Positions 23,853 through 37,059 of a stretch of 64,000 nt of DNA are shown piece by piece. Both the position numbers and the translations under genes were made by a program. Within the stretch, counting starts at the first letter, position 1. The number at the start of each line of letters is the position of its first letter. The notes under the pieces are model-generated. The model had not been told where the DNA came from and searched no databases. It saw nothing but the letters and a program-made list of their open reading frames with translations. This DNA comes from Theristus sp. LFF4_11 (lineage: Eukaryota > Nematoda > Chromadorea > Monhysterida > Xyalidae): the NCBI GenBank assembly GCA_030248135.1, contig JASANC010004416.1:37056-101055 (forward strand). The letters are read 5' to 3'.

Positions 23853-24127
23853 AATACGAGTAGATGGACGCTGTTTAACATTATTTAGTAGAGGCGTGTG
23901 CACGAGGCCTGCCAATACTGACTGCAGTGGCGACGAATTCTTTCTACGTTCTAATGAATCCGGTTCACATGAAGAACCTTTCTTTTTTAATCTGCATTGG
24001 ATTTGAGATACGCCATTAGATGAAATGATCGATGTTGTTGAGTTGACTTCACTGTATCCAGCATCATCGTGGTAATTTTGTTTTTGACCTCGCCAATTGG
24101 CATTCGGATCCGTTAAAGTCATGACGG
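23853..24127 (-). CDS. Candidate coding exon upstream of PDZRN PDZ2
   Basis: An open minus-strand frame of about 90 codons follows acceptor-like ACACAAATCAG and ends at a consensus donor (ATT then GTAAGT) in phase 0, compatible with the next exon at 21883. The peptide is hydrophilic (Ser/Asn/Lys-rich, with SLERRKNSS) and has no recognisable domain. It could be inter-PDZ linker of the PDZRN gene, or a first exon starting at the ATG at 24122. The assignment is inferred from strand, spacing and splice signals only. Confidence 0.4.
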
Positions 24128-27100
24128 CTGATTTGTGTTACATGTATTTTCAGTGGACTGCTACTTAATCTAAATGAGGGATAGACAATTAAAAGCAGCA
24201 GTGGTGGTCAACCTGCAGCATGGTGCAATTGGTGGCAGCAGTGCAGCAAGCAGCAGCAGCAATCGCATCAGACAACCAGAAACAACTTTTCAAATAACTA
24301 TGCAATATAAAATTTTATTCAGTTTTGTGCAATGCGCGTGACATTATTAATTTTGAAGACTAATTAAGAAATGTTGAAGGACAAGGACAAAGCGTTTGTG
24401 GGCATGTTTAAACAAGCGTTTCAAGAAGGCATTCAACGCCTGCGGGGACATTATTTTCAGCTCACTTAACTTTCGTCTTACCTCGCGCTCTCTACGCAGC
24501 GCAAATCAGAAATAGAATTGAAATTCTATTAAACACGTCGCAGAAGCAAATTCTTCAAAGGATTAAACAACAGTTTTAGTCTTTTTAAACAACAGTATCG
24601 GTTAACAGCATTCTTGCATGCATTGACTACATATCTTAACATGTAAACATGTCTTAACACCAGTCAACGACAGTAAACTCGAAGTAAACATTCTCACGTG
24701 TGCCCACATGCAATGTATGCACGGCCACCAATGTTCTCTCACTGTGGGTGGCAAATGGGAAACGTGCTGTTGAGCAAACTTGATGAAACTGAAGGTTCTG
24801 AGAACAAATCTCCAACGTTGTTGCATTTCGACTTAATCATCGTTCTTTGTAGTTGACAAAGAATCCCATTAGTGAATAATGAATAAATTAGGTCTCCCGT
24901 GAAGAAGCTCAAAATGAACATCGAACAATAGCGCGTTTCCGCCTAACGGTCTAGCCGCCAATGTCACACGTTTATTCGCACTCACTCAAATTGTGTGGTG
25001 GACGTGAAAGCGACAACGATGAGCTAAATCACCGGTACCAATTTCCGTTTGTTGCTTCACGCTACGGATGTTTGTTTCCACATATTCTGTTGTAGCAACT
25101 GATTTGTTTCTATTGTTGACTGAAAATATGCACAGATACGCATATTTTGTTTCCGTTATCGTCACAAAAGTGACACAGGTCACTGAACAAAGTGGACAAC
25201 TTGTGCAAAGGCCCCCTGTTTGTTGTCAAGATCATTGTGATACATAACTGTGACCGGACGCTCAACGGATAAAAACAAAAATAGGGAAATGCTTGAGAGT
25301 GACTACATTATTTACTATTGTTTGCTTTTGGAAGTAAATAATAGAGCGCTAAATTGTGACATATTGTTAGGGCGTGGCATATCGTTCATTTGATTGCTTT
25401 TTAAAAAACCATTGTCCACTTTATTATCACCAGCTGCGTAAAGCTGCGCTTTTCATAAGAATTGAACACCACTTGCGGTCACTTATGCTAAAGGTCAAGA
25501 AGCAAATAAGACTTCAAATCGAGCTCACCTCATATTCCATTTGTAACAACGGAGCATGTTGTAAACTGTCATCAGCACACGCTCGGTCGCTCGCATCAAT
25601 GCATCGGTTATCAACGACGTGCATCAAAAATGGCTGTATGTGATCAAGTGACGCTGGAAATCTGAAAGCCACAACATCATTTGTGCATTTAAAAAATTAA
25701 GAAATGTATGTACCTGTATAATAGTGATGTGCATGTCGTAGTTCAAAAAATGGGGTTGCAACGATCCGAAAGAATGATCTCAACAAAAATTACGGTAATC
25801 GCAAGAAACATTTTACATGTACAGTACGAAGCAGCATTCAAAAACCAATAAATAACTTTTTAAATAATGTTATTTCAACTACTACACAGCGTTCATAAAC
25901 CACCACATGAATATAGGCTGTCCTTTCCAAATCGAATAATATGAGTGATAATCTAATCGATTATCAGGTTATTTACTACAACGAACACGTACATAGTAAA
26001 GTTAAATGATGGTTTTCAAAAATCATTTCCTCAGTGAGCAAAACAGAGAATAGTTCAAAATAAATTAAAATATTTTTAAAATTGAAAGCCATATGTATGT
26101 GTGCTGTGCATTAACAACATAACGAATAATATTAAATGGCAAAATATACAGTCCGGACTAAAAAAACATGAACACATATTAAGGGACAGGACAGCAATGT
26201 TCAAGCATAGTAAACACAAGAGTTCATTTGCTGCAGTCAAAATATCGGAAGTACAAAGTTTATGCCACTGAAAAATGGAAGATATGACCCGGATTGTAAC
26301 ATATGTGGTCTGAAGGGCCAGACCATAACCGGGCCATCACACTCCAACAGTTGTCCACCACTCAGGGTGGTCTGTTCTGTGATCTCCGCTCTCCGATACA
26401 CTGTGTTGTTTGATATTTTGATTTATGGCGTCATCAAGCAGCTTTATGCTTTATAATATTAGGCACACACAGATACTTGAATACGTTAACAACGTGGCCT
26501 TGAAAGGTTGCAAAAATTTGAGGCATTTTGTTTTGCAGCATAAACATTTCATAACTTGATACGCATCTGCAAGATTTTAAAACAATTTTTACCAGGTCGT
26601 TTTTAGCAAAAAATGACACAACAAAGAATCAGTTGCTTCCAGGCGATACAGATTAAGCCATAACACACATCAAACCTTAATTTAACGGATGGCTATGCCA
26701 ACAACAAGCGTCAAGAATATCAGGTGCGCATACCACATCAAAAAACCAAAAAAACATAAAGGTGTTGTTTACGAAGAGAAGAAGCGAATAATAACTAATT
26801 GGTCTAAATAGTTAAATTGACACAAGATGTAAACATTTGGTCGTGTTGAGTTAAGCTTGATGCACATATACGTTCAAAAAAAGTAGATATATGGAACCAA
26901 AATACATGGCTTCCGTTTCAATGTCAACAAAACAAAAACGTCACCTCAGCACTAAAAACAAATTATGTTAAAAACATATTAAAAATTGCCAAATTTATAT
27001 ATTGTTTTACCACAATTTACTTAACAATTTATTTCACGTCTAGAGTTTGGAAGGAATTTTTTTGGATGATTGGAAACAAAAACCTTTCACACAGGTGTCA

Positions 27101-28671
27101 GAGTGTAATAATATACAACCATTTATCGGCTACACTGTGCAACCTACACACAACACAGGCCACCTGTTACCCGAAACAAATACCGATTTTTACAAATTTT
27201 CATTGTATGACAAAATGAAAAAAAAATTGAAACAGGAGTCGAGGTTATTTTTCAATGCTCAGGTCACAGAACCGGCAAATGTATGGTGAATGATGTTTAA
27301 CACCAGTCTTCCTTACGCACAAAAAAATACGGCCAGGGGCACCAATAACAAATTTAAATTCTAGCATTTGGAGTTTGGGGATGCTCATCAAACCCGACAG
27401 GCGCGGTATTTCTTTTGACGACATTAAAATTAAGCAACAGAACCAGGTGTGCTTCTTGAACAAAGACTCATGTACGTACATGTACCAACCGAATCAAGTT
27501 TTCACCATCACTACCAAGTTAGTAGAAACTGCGAATGTTTCAGACAAAATACAGTATTTTCATGTAACATATAACATCCCATGAATGCCAGTGTACCTAT
27601 ACCTAACTTTCCAGCAGTGGCTCATTTCAATTCTGAAAGTTACACTTGCAACGTAACTGGAAGCACAAGGAAAAATGTCTTACACTTTAGTTAAATGTGG
27701 GAACTACATAGCGCGTTAAGCACAGAAAAGTTATCATACATAATGCAGAACATCCGTCGCAACATATTGCGGAAAAGAATACAACGAAGAACAAAAGCCA
27801 TTAGAGACCATGTCATGCTAAGTTCGAAAGTAAGCAAACAATTTTTATCATTTTCAGTTTTTAGGAAATTCGAAGATGATGCCACAACTCATAAATTCAA
27901 ATACATAGCCGTTATTTTTTTACAATTACTTGTCCAAAAACCAAAAAAGTAACAGAAATGAAATGGGTTAAAGCTTTTAAAGAAAATGGGCAAAAAAATT
28001 GACGTTGAAAGATTTTGCTGCTCATTATTTTCTATCAACTTCCTTTCGACGCTTTTGTCAAAGCATTTTTACAAATGCTGCTTTCATAGCCTAGGGGTCC
28101 AGTTGTCGCATACTAAATGAGATGGAGAAGTGGCAAAAAGTAGCTTTTAAAAAGAGAAGTGCGGCCAACAGTGAGCAAGTCATCAATCAAAATATGAAGA
28201 TTTCTGCGCGATTATGGTACGTGTAATATTGACAACTGCGAAAATATATTGCCATAAGAACTAAACAGATTACAGTATGCAGCCTGTCAAAGCGCTACGA
28301 GCGCGCAGCTGCTCAACCTAGAATATTTAATTTATTGAGTGTACATAATTAGATACCATTCACCTTGCTGACTCGCAGACAATGTTTCTCCTACTTTAAC
28401 AAGCATATGAAACACGAATATATCTAGATACGTAGTATGGTTCTGTGATCCAAAGTTCGTATGTTGACCCGTTGACTGATAAATCAAAAATTATAAAGGA
28501 GTTTGAAATTATCTTTAAAAAAGCAATTAAAAAGGCAGCTCTTCAACAATTGATGGTCAATAGCTATTTCAATTCTAGCAAATGGTGTTGAATAAAAATG
28601 ACTGTACTTGCAATTTAAAAAAGACATGAAAACACTAAACAATGAAAAAAGTAAGCAAAATAAGCACAAAC

Positions 28672-29108
28672 CGTTTCACAGTTGACGAGTGCCCAGGCGA
28701 TTGTTGGGATACAACAGCGCATTCCAACCGACTCTTAATGTCAACATCACCGCTGTTGAGCGACTGTTCTGTAGTTGCAAGCACTGGCTCTGTTTGCGTG
28801 GCACAGCTGACGTGACTTGCGGCAGAAATTGGTCTTTGTTGAGTTTGCCTTTGCACTGAAAAAGACTGATTCCGGCTCCAGGACGATGATGAAGATGGCT
28901 GACGCATGATCACTGGAGAGTTAGTAAGCGCTCTTTCTCGGACACAATCTCGTTCGGACGAAGAGAAGTCACGCACACTGCTGTACATTGGCAAAGGTGA
29001 TGTGGATATCTTGCACCGAGAGGTTACACGAATTGGAGTCAGCACGCAGCTTGCTTGGGAACTTCGGATAACGGAGTTGAACTGAACATCATACGATGAC
29101 GGCAGCTG
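28672..29108 (-). CDS. Candidate Ser-rich coding exon, possibly PDZRN linker
   Basis: An open minus-strand frame of about 145 codons starts at acceptor TATTTTGCAG (29109-29118) with LPSSYDVQFNSV and ends near a possible donor at 28671. It is rich in Ser/Arg (SSSSSWSRNQS, RPISAASHVS). Frame length well above the local background, coding-like base use and a good acceptor support it as an exon. No domain was recognised. The downstream phase does not match the exon at 24127 with the simplest donor, so a further exon or another border is needed. A transposon lies directly upstream of its acceptor. Confidence 0.45.
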
Positions 29109-29113
29109 CAAAA

Positions 29114-29817
29114 TACAGGGTGAGCCAAAAAAGGTTGCAAATTCAAAATGCTCTCACTGGCTTGTGCTGAGACCTTTATGACTTAAAATTTGGAACACTG
29201 TTAGAACATTTCGGGAGTTTTTTGTGGTGTAAATTTTTATTGGTTTACACGTTTCAGTTCATTTTTGCAGTGTAATTTTTTAAATAGCAATTTTTGACTC
29301 AAAAACTGAAAACGGAAGTGCATTTTTCACTGCAGAAAACATCAGTCTGCTATGGTGAAAAAACAGAGTGGCAATTGTTTAAATAAAAAAAAAGAAAAAC
29401 AATTTTCATTTGAAAAGATAAATTTGCATCTGTTCTGAGCAGAACTGCTCACGCACACTCAGACTCGAGTGAAACATCAAAGTCATCAAAGACTGTTCAA
29501 ATGGAATTTGGCGTTCGTCACCTACAGGCTACTATGTGAGTTTTGCTTTATTCATGTTTTGTTGTGTTGTGAACACTCGGGTTGTCACCAAAGTTCATTA
29601 TTTTGTATTTGTTACAGCTAAATCAACCGTTTGCATTCCACAACAATATCGACTTTTGTTTTCAAGATATTCTGCTGTAGTAAGTGATAGGGGTCAATAA
29701 TTTGGTCAGAAAAACCTCTCAAAGTGTTCTAACAGTGTTCCAGTTTTTAGCTCGAAACATCTCAGCACAAACCAGTGAGAGCATTTTGAAGTTGGAACCT
29801 TTTTGGCTTACCCTGTA
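29114..29817. mobile_element. Mariner-like miniature element with inverted repeats of about 100 bp
   Basis: Left end TACAGGGTGAGCCAAAAAAG and right end TTTTTGGCTTACCCTGTA are inverted repeats. Similarity continues inward for about 100 bp (CTCACTGGCTTGTGCTGAGA versus TCTCAGCACAAACCAGTGAG, and GGAACACTGTTAGAACA versus its complement). Each end is flanked by TA, typical of Tc1/mariner insertion. No transposase frame is present. A diverged relative lies at 62847-63025. Confidence 0.85.
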
Positions 29818-30101
29818 GTAAAATAAACAGAACACTGTGTGAAACAGCTAAACATATATGCACTGATTTTTTAGCGAAACATCGAAAACGAAATTTTTAG
29901 CCCTGAGCACCGACCAGATTGTGGCAAAACTTTGAACGTGAGTACGGCGGCAGTGCATAGAATGTACCACGCACTAGGAGAAGCGGCATCTCTGTTAGAG
30001 CAAAAAGCAAAGAACAAACATTGACACGAACACGATGGATAAACATTGGCGCACTCAGGGTTGAAAGAAAGATGCTGTCTCGGCATAAATGAAAAACATA
30101 C

Positions 30102-30155
30102 GAAATCCTCCGTGGTCAGCATTACGTTGTAGTCGCCATAACTCATTTTGAAAAA
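30102..30155 (-). CDS. Candidate 54-bp coding exon
   Basis: A short minus-strand segment lies between acceptor AAACGCAG and a consensus donor GTATGT. It reads FFKMSYGDYNVMLTTEDF in the frame compatible with the next candidate exon (phase 0 on both sides). Too short for family assignment. It may belong to the same upstream part of the PDZRN-type gene or to a separate minus-strand gene. Confidence 0.35.
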
Positions 30156-30308
30156 CTGCGTTTCTTGCAACGTTCAATTTTTATCGAGTGAGAAATTCGA
30201 CAATCAGAATAAAAATAATCTATCAAAAAACAGTGAATTTAGTAGTAAGACTACATATGTGGTGTATACATAGTGGCTAGACTACATATGCACATACGAT
30301 ACACATGT

Positions 30309-30364
30309 ACAGGGTGATCAACGTTGACGTTAAAAATTGACGTTTTTTTCTGATCACCCTGTAC
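30309..30364. repeat. 56-bp palindrome made of two mariner-like terminal repeats
   Basis: TACAGGGTGATCA and TGATCACCCTGTA face each other across about 30 bp containing GTTGACGTTAAAAATTGACG. This is what remains when the interior of a TA-flanked element is lost. Half of the same terminus, including AAAATTGACGTTTTTTTCTG, reappears at 50625-50651 inside the BTG gene. Confidence 0.7.
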
Positions 30365-32606
30365 ATGCACGACTCGGTTATTTCGTGAAGGTGTGTACTG
30401 TGTACCACCAGCAAAACTAAAACTCATTCAGTAAGTTAAGAAAAGTACAAGAAAAATAAGAAAACAAGAAAAATTTGTTTCATAGCCATGTTGCTTAAAG
30501 ATTAGGACGTATCCCTCGCAATTTCAACTCTTTTATGAACTAAACTCACTGATAAAAGCCTTGCATCAGAAGCAAGCAATGCAGGTTTTTTTAGACACGT
30601 GCAAGTCTGGGGCAAAATCAAAAGACCAACTTTAAAGCGTAGTTTGTTTGTTTGCGGGTGTCGGCAGGATGAGCGCAGCAGCGTGATTGATTACATTGAA
30701 AATGGATGGTGACACGGCGGTGTTTCTTATTAAAACACCGTAATTTATTTAAACTAAAAATTGCATCTTTCTTAACTGCGGTTTCCGTCTTATCCATGCT
30801 GAACCTTGAAAACAACAGTTTCTACTCTGTCCGCTGACGAAGACAGCGTTCGACAAAATTTTTCTTCATTTCTATTCCGGCAGTTTTTTGTTTTGTTTTC
30901 ACTTGTTTCCTCTTTTTAAAATTGAGGCGCGCCTTGACACAGTGGAACTGCATGATTCGTGGAATTTGATGAATCAAAAGTTATAGTGTACAATATAAAA
31001 CGCTGACAAAAGTTTTTCGATGAATATGTGTTTTGTTATAAAGTCATCTCAAAAGTGAGCAGGATTAGTAGCAAAATAAATATGCCGTTGCAGTAACGTG
31101 CATCACTAATAGCGGTAATAAACTATCGACACATCATCACCATTGCGTACGCGTTCAAAAACCGCATTTTCATGCAATCACAGGTCAGTCACAGCACAGG
31201 CTGTAGTTTAAAATACTATCATGCACTTTTGTGTGCATTGCAATTTCTCGGGCTGTTTCGTCGATAATCAAATTGTTTTACAATCAAAAAAGTGACACAA
31301 TCTCTTTTGAGCGGCGGCGCAAGAAAGAATAATGTTTCCTTGTCATGCTCGGAGTAGAAGGAAACATGTTTAAAATAAACGATATCATTCGCACTTTTTT
31401 ATCAAGGGCATCATGCAGTCAGAAACTGGGCACTCCGTCGTGATCGCACGGTTTACCTTTGTACGCGCTAAGTTGCAGAAAATCCTAACCTTTCGGCGGA
31501 AAAGATGTGCTACTAGAATCTGATCGTATAGAACTATAGATACAATAACAACACGCGAGCGGACACAAAAAATGTGCCAAACAAGACAATATATATATAG
31601 GGCATCAGTGAAAACAAAAAAATAAGCAATGCAAGCTGTGGTGATTTTAAGTCAGGGCATTTGACTAACGATTATGTTTCGAAATTGCAACAAGTGCGTA
31701 GCTTGCCAGTTGATGGTTGAGTAGAGTAATGCCGTCAATGATTGCCGGCATAGTTAAGTGGCGCACAAAAATCACCATTGGCCCCAATGCAAAACGTTGA
31801 CAAAAACAGCATTTTAAAAACAATGAGCGCCCCAAAATCACTCGCGCCAGACTATTTCCACATTAGTACACTGGCCTATTTCACACAAAGAATATTCCAC
31901 TTGCATAACATTTTGAACCCATAAAACAAACTGCTCAAAAGGAGAAACTAACAGGCCTCATTATGACAACCATTTTCTCAGACTAACAATGAGAGGATTT
32001 CAGTTGACGTCACAAAGAGCAATAAATACATACACAACAAATACCGGAACCTGATAAACTCTAAGCATGAAATAAATTGAAAATAACAGTTTTGGTTCAG
32101 AAAATGCAGCGACAAATAATTTTCTTAATATTCGGTATCAAAAACGAGTACTGGCTATGCACACGTTGGTGCGCAACGAGACAACAGGTGTGGGAGACGC
32201 GCCAAAATTTACAGTTTGCACAAAAAATGCCAACGCTACCCCGGAACCAACATTCTGTGGGTGAAGACAGAAGGTGGAAACGGCCAACGGAGTCGACGCA
32301 CGAAAACACGAAATAGCGTGAATGGATACTCGACGACAACACATGTCTGCACTATACCTAAAGATAGTGTTGCTTATCTTTGCCGCGAAATCTAAAATTA
32401 ATACAACAGTAAACCGGGTGTATCAAGTTTAAAATATCAGATAGTCTTGGCCGTCGGTTGAAAAGCATCAAATAATTGAACATTTTGCCAGCCGACATTC
32501 TCGTTTGGCTTATGTTCTATGTTTTGGCTTATATAAGTTCAGGCTGTTGCAAACGTCAAGTGATAAGATAGAATTTGCGCACATGAAAGGTGGATGAAGT
32601 ACTCAC

Positions 32607-32667
32607 TTGTCGCTGGTAAAAAGCCAACCCAATCGTATTCACTCAAGCAACAACTCAAACGAATAAA
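32607..32667 (-). CDS. Candidate 61-bp coding exon containing a DWVGF motif
   Basis: The segment is bounded by acceptor ACTTTTTCAG and consensus donor GTGAGT on the minus strand, and is open only in the frame reading SCCLSEYDWVGFLPAT. A DWVG motif is reminiscent of SKICH-type domains, but one motif is not enough to claim this. Its exit phase does not fit the 30155 exon in the frame that continues to 29108, so it may belong to a different transcript. Confidence 0.25.
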
Positions 32668-35600
32668 CTGAAAAAGTATTCTGAATAATAAGCGCCAGCA
32701 TTCTAAACGACTACAGACAGAAAAAAACAGCATTGAAGCCAAAACAGCCTTCCGCATTGAATTTATTTATTTTTCACACCAAAAACGTTCAGTCAGTCCT
32801 GTGATCATGGTTTTGTAATGCCACCCAAGTTGCCTAGCACAACAAGACATGCTGCGAAACTTTAACATTTGCTTTGATTTTAACCGCAGATCGTCTACTA
32901 GTACTGCATAAAGGCTCAGAAAAACCGCAATTGCAAATCCAGCAAAATGTGGCGCCACGAAAACCGATGAACTGAATAAAATTTTCATAGCCTAACCATG
33001 CCAACATAATCCCAAAAAATATCAAACAACTACTAAAATCCAAAATCAAGCACCAGCGAACATCCAGAGTGCTGCAAATCCACCATTTCTTGCAACATAA
33101 TGACATCGTTGTTGCCATTTTCTGAAACAACTAGACAAGTATCACTAAAACCTTTTTGCGTCACCGAAGAAAACCCGAACAAGCACTAAGAGCGTCGAAT
33201 TGCTTTATGTGCATTTGGATTGCGCTAGCAGTCGAGCTAGGAATCAGTAAGCACCGGTAAAAACAAAACCTGTCAGTTGCACTATGCACACTTCAGATTG
33301 CAAGAGGAGCGGCGAAAATGGACTAAGCGTCTGTTTGGCGGACTGTAATGGTCGACCAACGAGGGTCGGAAGAAAGCGGATTGCTGTACATTTCAGAGTG
33401 TACGTTATAAACATGCAAAACACGACTCGTGATGCCAAAGAAGGCAGACCTCTACTCAAACAAAAATATGATGCTAAGATACTCAGGAGTTGCAAACCTA
33501 AGAACACTGTGCGAGAGCGATATGCGCTTGGTATAGTTGTGGTTTCTGACTGATCCGTATGTTGGAGCGCGGCGGTCCAAATCTAGCATACGGAAGCACA
33601 TCTTGATGCTCCACAAGGCCATCAGCTTGTGCATACATATGGCACCCTCTCATGGGAGCAATCTGATAGCGCCCAGCGTGTCTCGCTTTAACCATGCTAA
33701 TAATCGCCGCTTAGTTTAACATCAGCCGAGTGCGGTGTGGTCGTGCTTTACTGCGACTTTATTTCGCATATGTCAAACGCGCCTGGCGAACATGACTGCC
33801 AACAATACAAAAGTGCGAGAACTGTTTTCTACCCATCACAAGTCACTGCAGAATTTTGCAAAAGATGTAAACGCATGAGCATGTACTAAAAATGAAAGAT
33901 GGAATGACGCCGTCACAACATCGTGGGAAGTCGCGGTTGATTTATACAAAATGCAATGGACAACTTTTGGAGGCGAGAGAACGCGCGCAAAGTAATCTAC
34001 TGATCATGCTATACATTTGTAAAGCAGATACATAGAAGTGCGACCAGCAGTGTTCCTTTCCTGAGGATCAACTTTGCACCAGAAATAATAACGAGTGCTT
34101 GAAAATCGTCGCAAACCGTTAAAAAATATGAATGATATGACAAAAAATTGCCGTCAGCAGCTCAAGGATGTCGTGAAACGAAAGTCGTACAGATTTTATG
34201 CACACAAACAGCGTGGAAAATATTTTGGGAAGTGAAAAACGCAAGGATTTCAATCAGTAAAGTGAGCCAAACAGCAATGAATAACCCTTCACTTAGTTCA
34301 CTTGTCAGCACTAGCACTGCTGCAAATTTTAGTACCAACTGTTGCGGCGAGTACTTCACAGAACAATCAAAGCTTTGGAATTTTATGTTTGAATACACTA
34401 TAAATTAAGAAGTACGAAAACTCCAAGTCTTATTATACGGCTTAAGAAGCATCACCCTGTTTTGGATAAGCGCTTTTGGGCATATGGACGCTGTGCACAA
34501 TGTATTTTCACCAGAAAACTCACATTTTTGTCATATAATATATGAACAGAACAATTAAAAAAAACAGAAGCGACGCGAAAATATATTATACGGAAAACGC
34601 AGCTCAAAAGAAACGTGTGTGAAAAATTAACAATACATGTGGTAACTACATAACAAACATTTAGAAATTACGCTCCACAGAAGGTCAAGTTGAGCATCGC
34701 ATGATAAAGTTTTAACTTATATACAATGTAGATTAAAATCCTGTAGCATTAAAAAAACAGGTGTTGGAACACAAAACTATAAGAACAATTTATCGACATT
34801 CATTTGAACCTGTTGGCCTTAAAATATTTGGAATTTTTAAACTTCTACTGTTTCAGTAAACTGCTGCTGCATAGTAACGCTGAAGCACAGAAACTCAATG
34901 ACACATCATAATATAAATCAGTTGCGCAGAATAGCATCCTTCAATCACAAAATGACAATTTACGGTTGGACAACTAAAAAATGAACAACGAATACCGAAC
35001 AGTCATACACACAGGGTCGACACACAGTTCAAAATTATGTACCCTAAAGTAGCTGCCATTAAAAAAAATCAACAAAATGACATAAAAATTGAAAAGAGTG
35101 TAAATATGTGTGTGACATATTTTTCTTCGATGACATAGAAAGAAATGTTGTTGTTGTTGATACAAATAGACATGTTGATAGAAACATATATCTATTGGGT
35201 TAAAAGTTCAGCTCAAACGATGCTTCGCAGAGCAAATGGCTTAACGGTAACAGCTTAAAAAACTAATGTCGGAAATCTTCATTTTCGCAAGTTTTGTTTA
35301 TTTTAATCGGCCATTTTGTCAGTTTTTACGTTGTCCAATGATTACCTCGATTATTTCAGCAGTTTTTATTATTTTTTTATTTTTCGAAATGCAGAATTTA
35401 AAAATTCATATTATCTTTCTTATAAAACGTGTCCCAAACATGCGTCTGCACGCACAGATAGAGAAGTTGACTGTGTGGCAATTTGAAATCAGCAAAATTC
35501 AACGTATTCTGACGGCAGATTTATGCAAGCACAATTGAGAAAAAACTAATTAGAATTTTTATCACCAAATAAATTTATTTTATTTCATATTCAAATTACA

Positions 35601-35814
35601 GGCGCAAAATAGCTTTTCTGCTGTGCGGCTTTTCTAAACATCATTCAACATTACTCCAGCTCCTTCGCACGAAAAGATAAAATTTCATATAAAAAAGGGA
35701 CGATTTTCGATAAAATTTTTGAAACTGATGCCGTTTGCGCTGCAAAGCATCATTTAAGCTGACATTTTAAAACATAAAATTTTTACTTTACCAACCATGC
35801 TTCACTTTTGGTAT

Positions 35815-36015
35815 TATCTTTTAGTTTGGTCCCGCGACTCAATGCGCGCATAGATAGGTAAGCAGTTGCATGCACGACGCGGGAATTCAAAATTGGTAAA
35901 GTGATTCGGGTCCTCTAAATAGGGCCGGGTCACTTAGGCTGTCTTGAATTGCCACATAAAGATTGAAACTGGTTTCCTTTCCGTGTCTGCAAACGCATTC
36001 CGTCGCAGAACCAAA
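35815..36015. repeat. Dispersed repeat, copy in reverse orientation to 44160-44515
   Basis: The block contains GACTCAATGCGCGCATAGAT, GACGCGGGAATTCAAAATTG and GTCTGCAAACGCATTC. In reverse complement these match GCGCATTGAGTCGCACC, GAATTCCCGCGTCAAACATG and AAGCGTTTGCAGACG at 44160-44515. The copy here is about 200 bp; the other carries about 150 bp more in the middle. Confidence 0.65.
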
Positions 36016-36720
36016 AAAATCATAATAGTATCAGATATTCTGCTGATTTTTTCAATGGTTGACCTTTAAAACAGTGTGCACATACTTTTCAGTTACCCTG
36101 TACATACATGGAGTTCAATGGTTGAATTAAACACTTGTTAGCGAAAATGATGATTTACTTACATAGCTGCGTGACTCACAACAGGCACAACTTTTACAAG
36201 ATTCTAAAAGTCACATAATTCTGTGAAATAAATCGTTCGTTTGTCAGCCACACCATCCTGATCGGTCAGATTACGTTCAAAGAGACTAAAAATCAGATAA
36301 TAGAAAAAAAAATCGCTGAGTGGTTCTAAACAACAATAACAACAACAAAAAACAAAGTTTTCACAACGAGTATTAATTTAAAATGTTTATGCACATGCGA
36401 TGAATTACACACATGCTAAATCAGTGAAGACTAATAAAATTGCTGTTTGACTGATCATCTGTGATGTTTAAACCAACAAGAGAAATGGCGAGAAAACATG
36501 GCGAACAGCGGGTGTACATGTTCGCACGTTCGCATGATTGAATATTTAACGTGCGGCAAAGCAGTGAAGAAAACAAGCAACCTTGACCGATTCTTTCAAT
36601 GGCCGTGGTGACAGAACACAAAACACTAAACTTATATAATCAAACCGAAAATACATTCAACTTACAAATTGCCTGGTTACGTTCTCTGATTAGATTCGGC
36701 GCGGAAGGGAAATTCTAAAT

Positions 36721-37059
36721 TACCGTATTACCCCCAATAAACCCCCATGGGGGATTAATACTTCAGCGACTTTTAGGGGTGGGGGTTTATTGGTGGGGGG
36801 GGATTATTGGTGGGGGGGGGGTTTATTTACAAAAAATTCTAGGGGTGGGGTTTTGTTGAAAAATGGCAAAAATACCTTGCATGGCAGGCAAGAAAGTCGC
36901 AGAAACTTCTACTTTTCACAGAGATTTCCTTTTGTAACAGCCTTTTGTAATGAAATTACCATTAACTCATCCATTTGGGGCCTTTGGTAGCACAATTTCA
37001 CCAATGTCACTGCATTCAGCCACTGAATTCGCTGGGTATGTGTTTCAAACAGGTTTCCA
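36721..37059. mobile_element. TA-flanked C/G-rich element, copy 2, truncated
   Basis: This is the reverse complement of most of 21925-22392. It starts TACCGTATTACCCCCAATAA with the CCCCCATGGGGG palindrome, shares the central ATGGCAAAAATACCTTGCAT block, and stops abruptly after AAACAGGTTTCCAA without the second terminal repeat. Confidence 0.85.
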
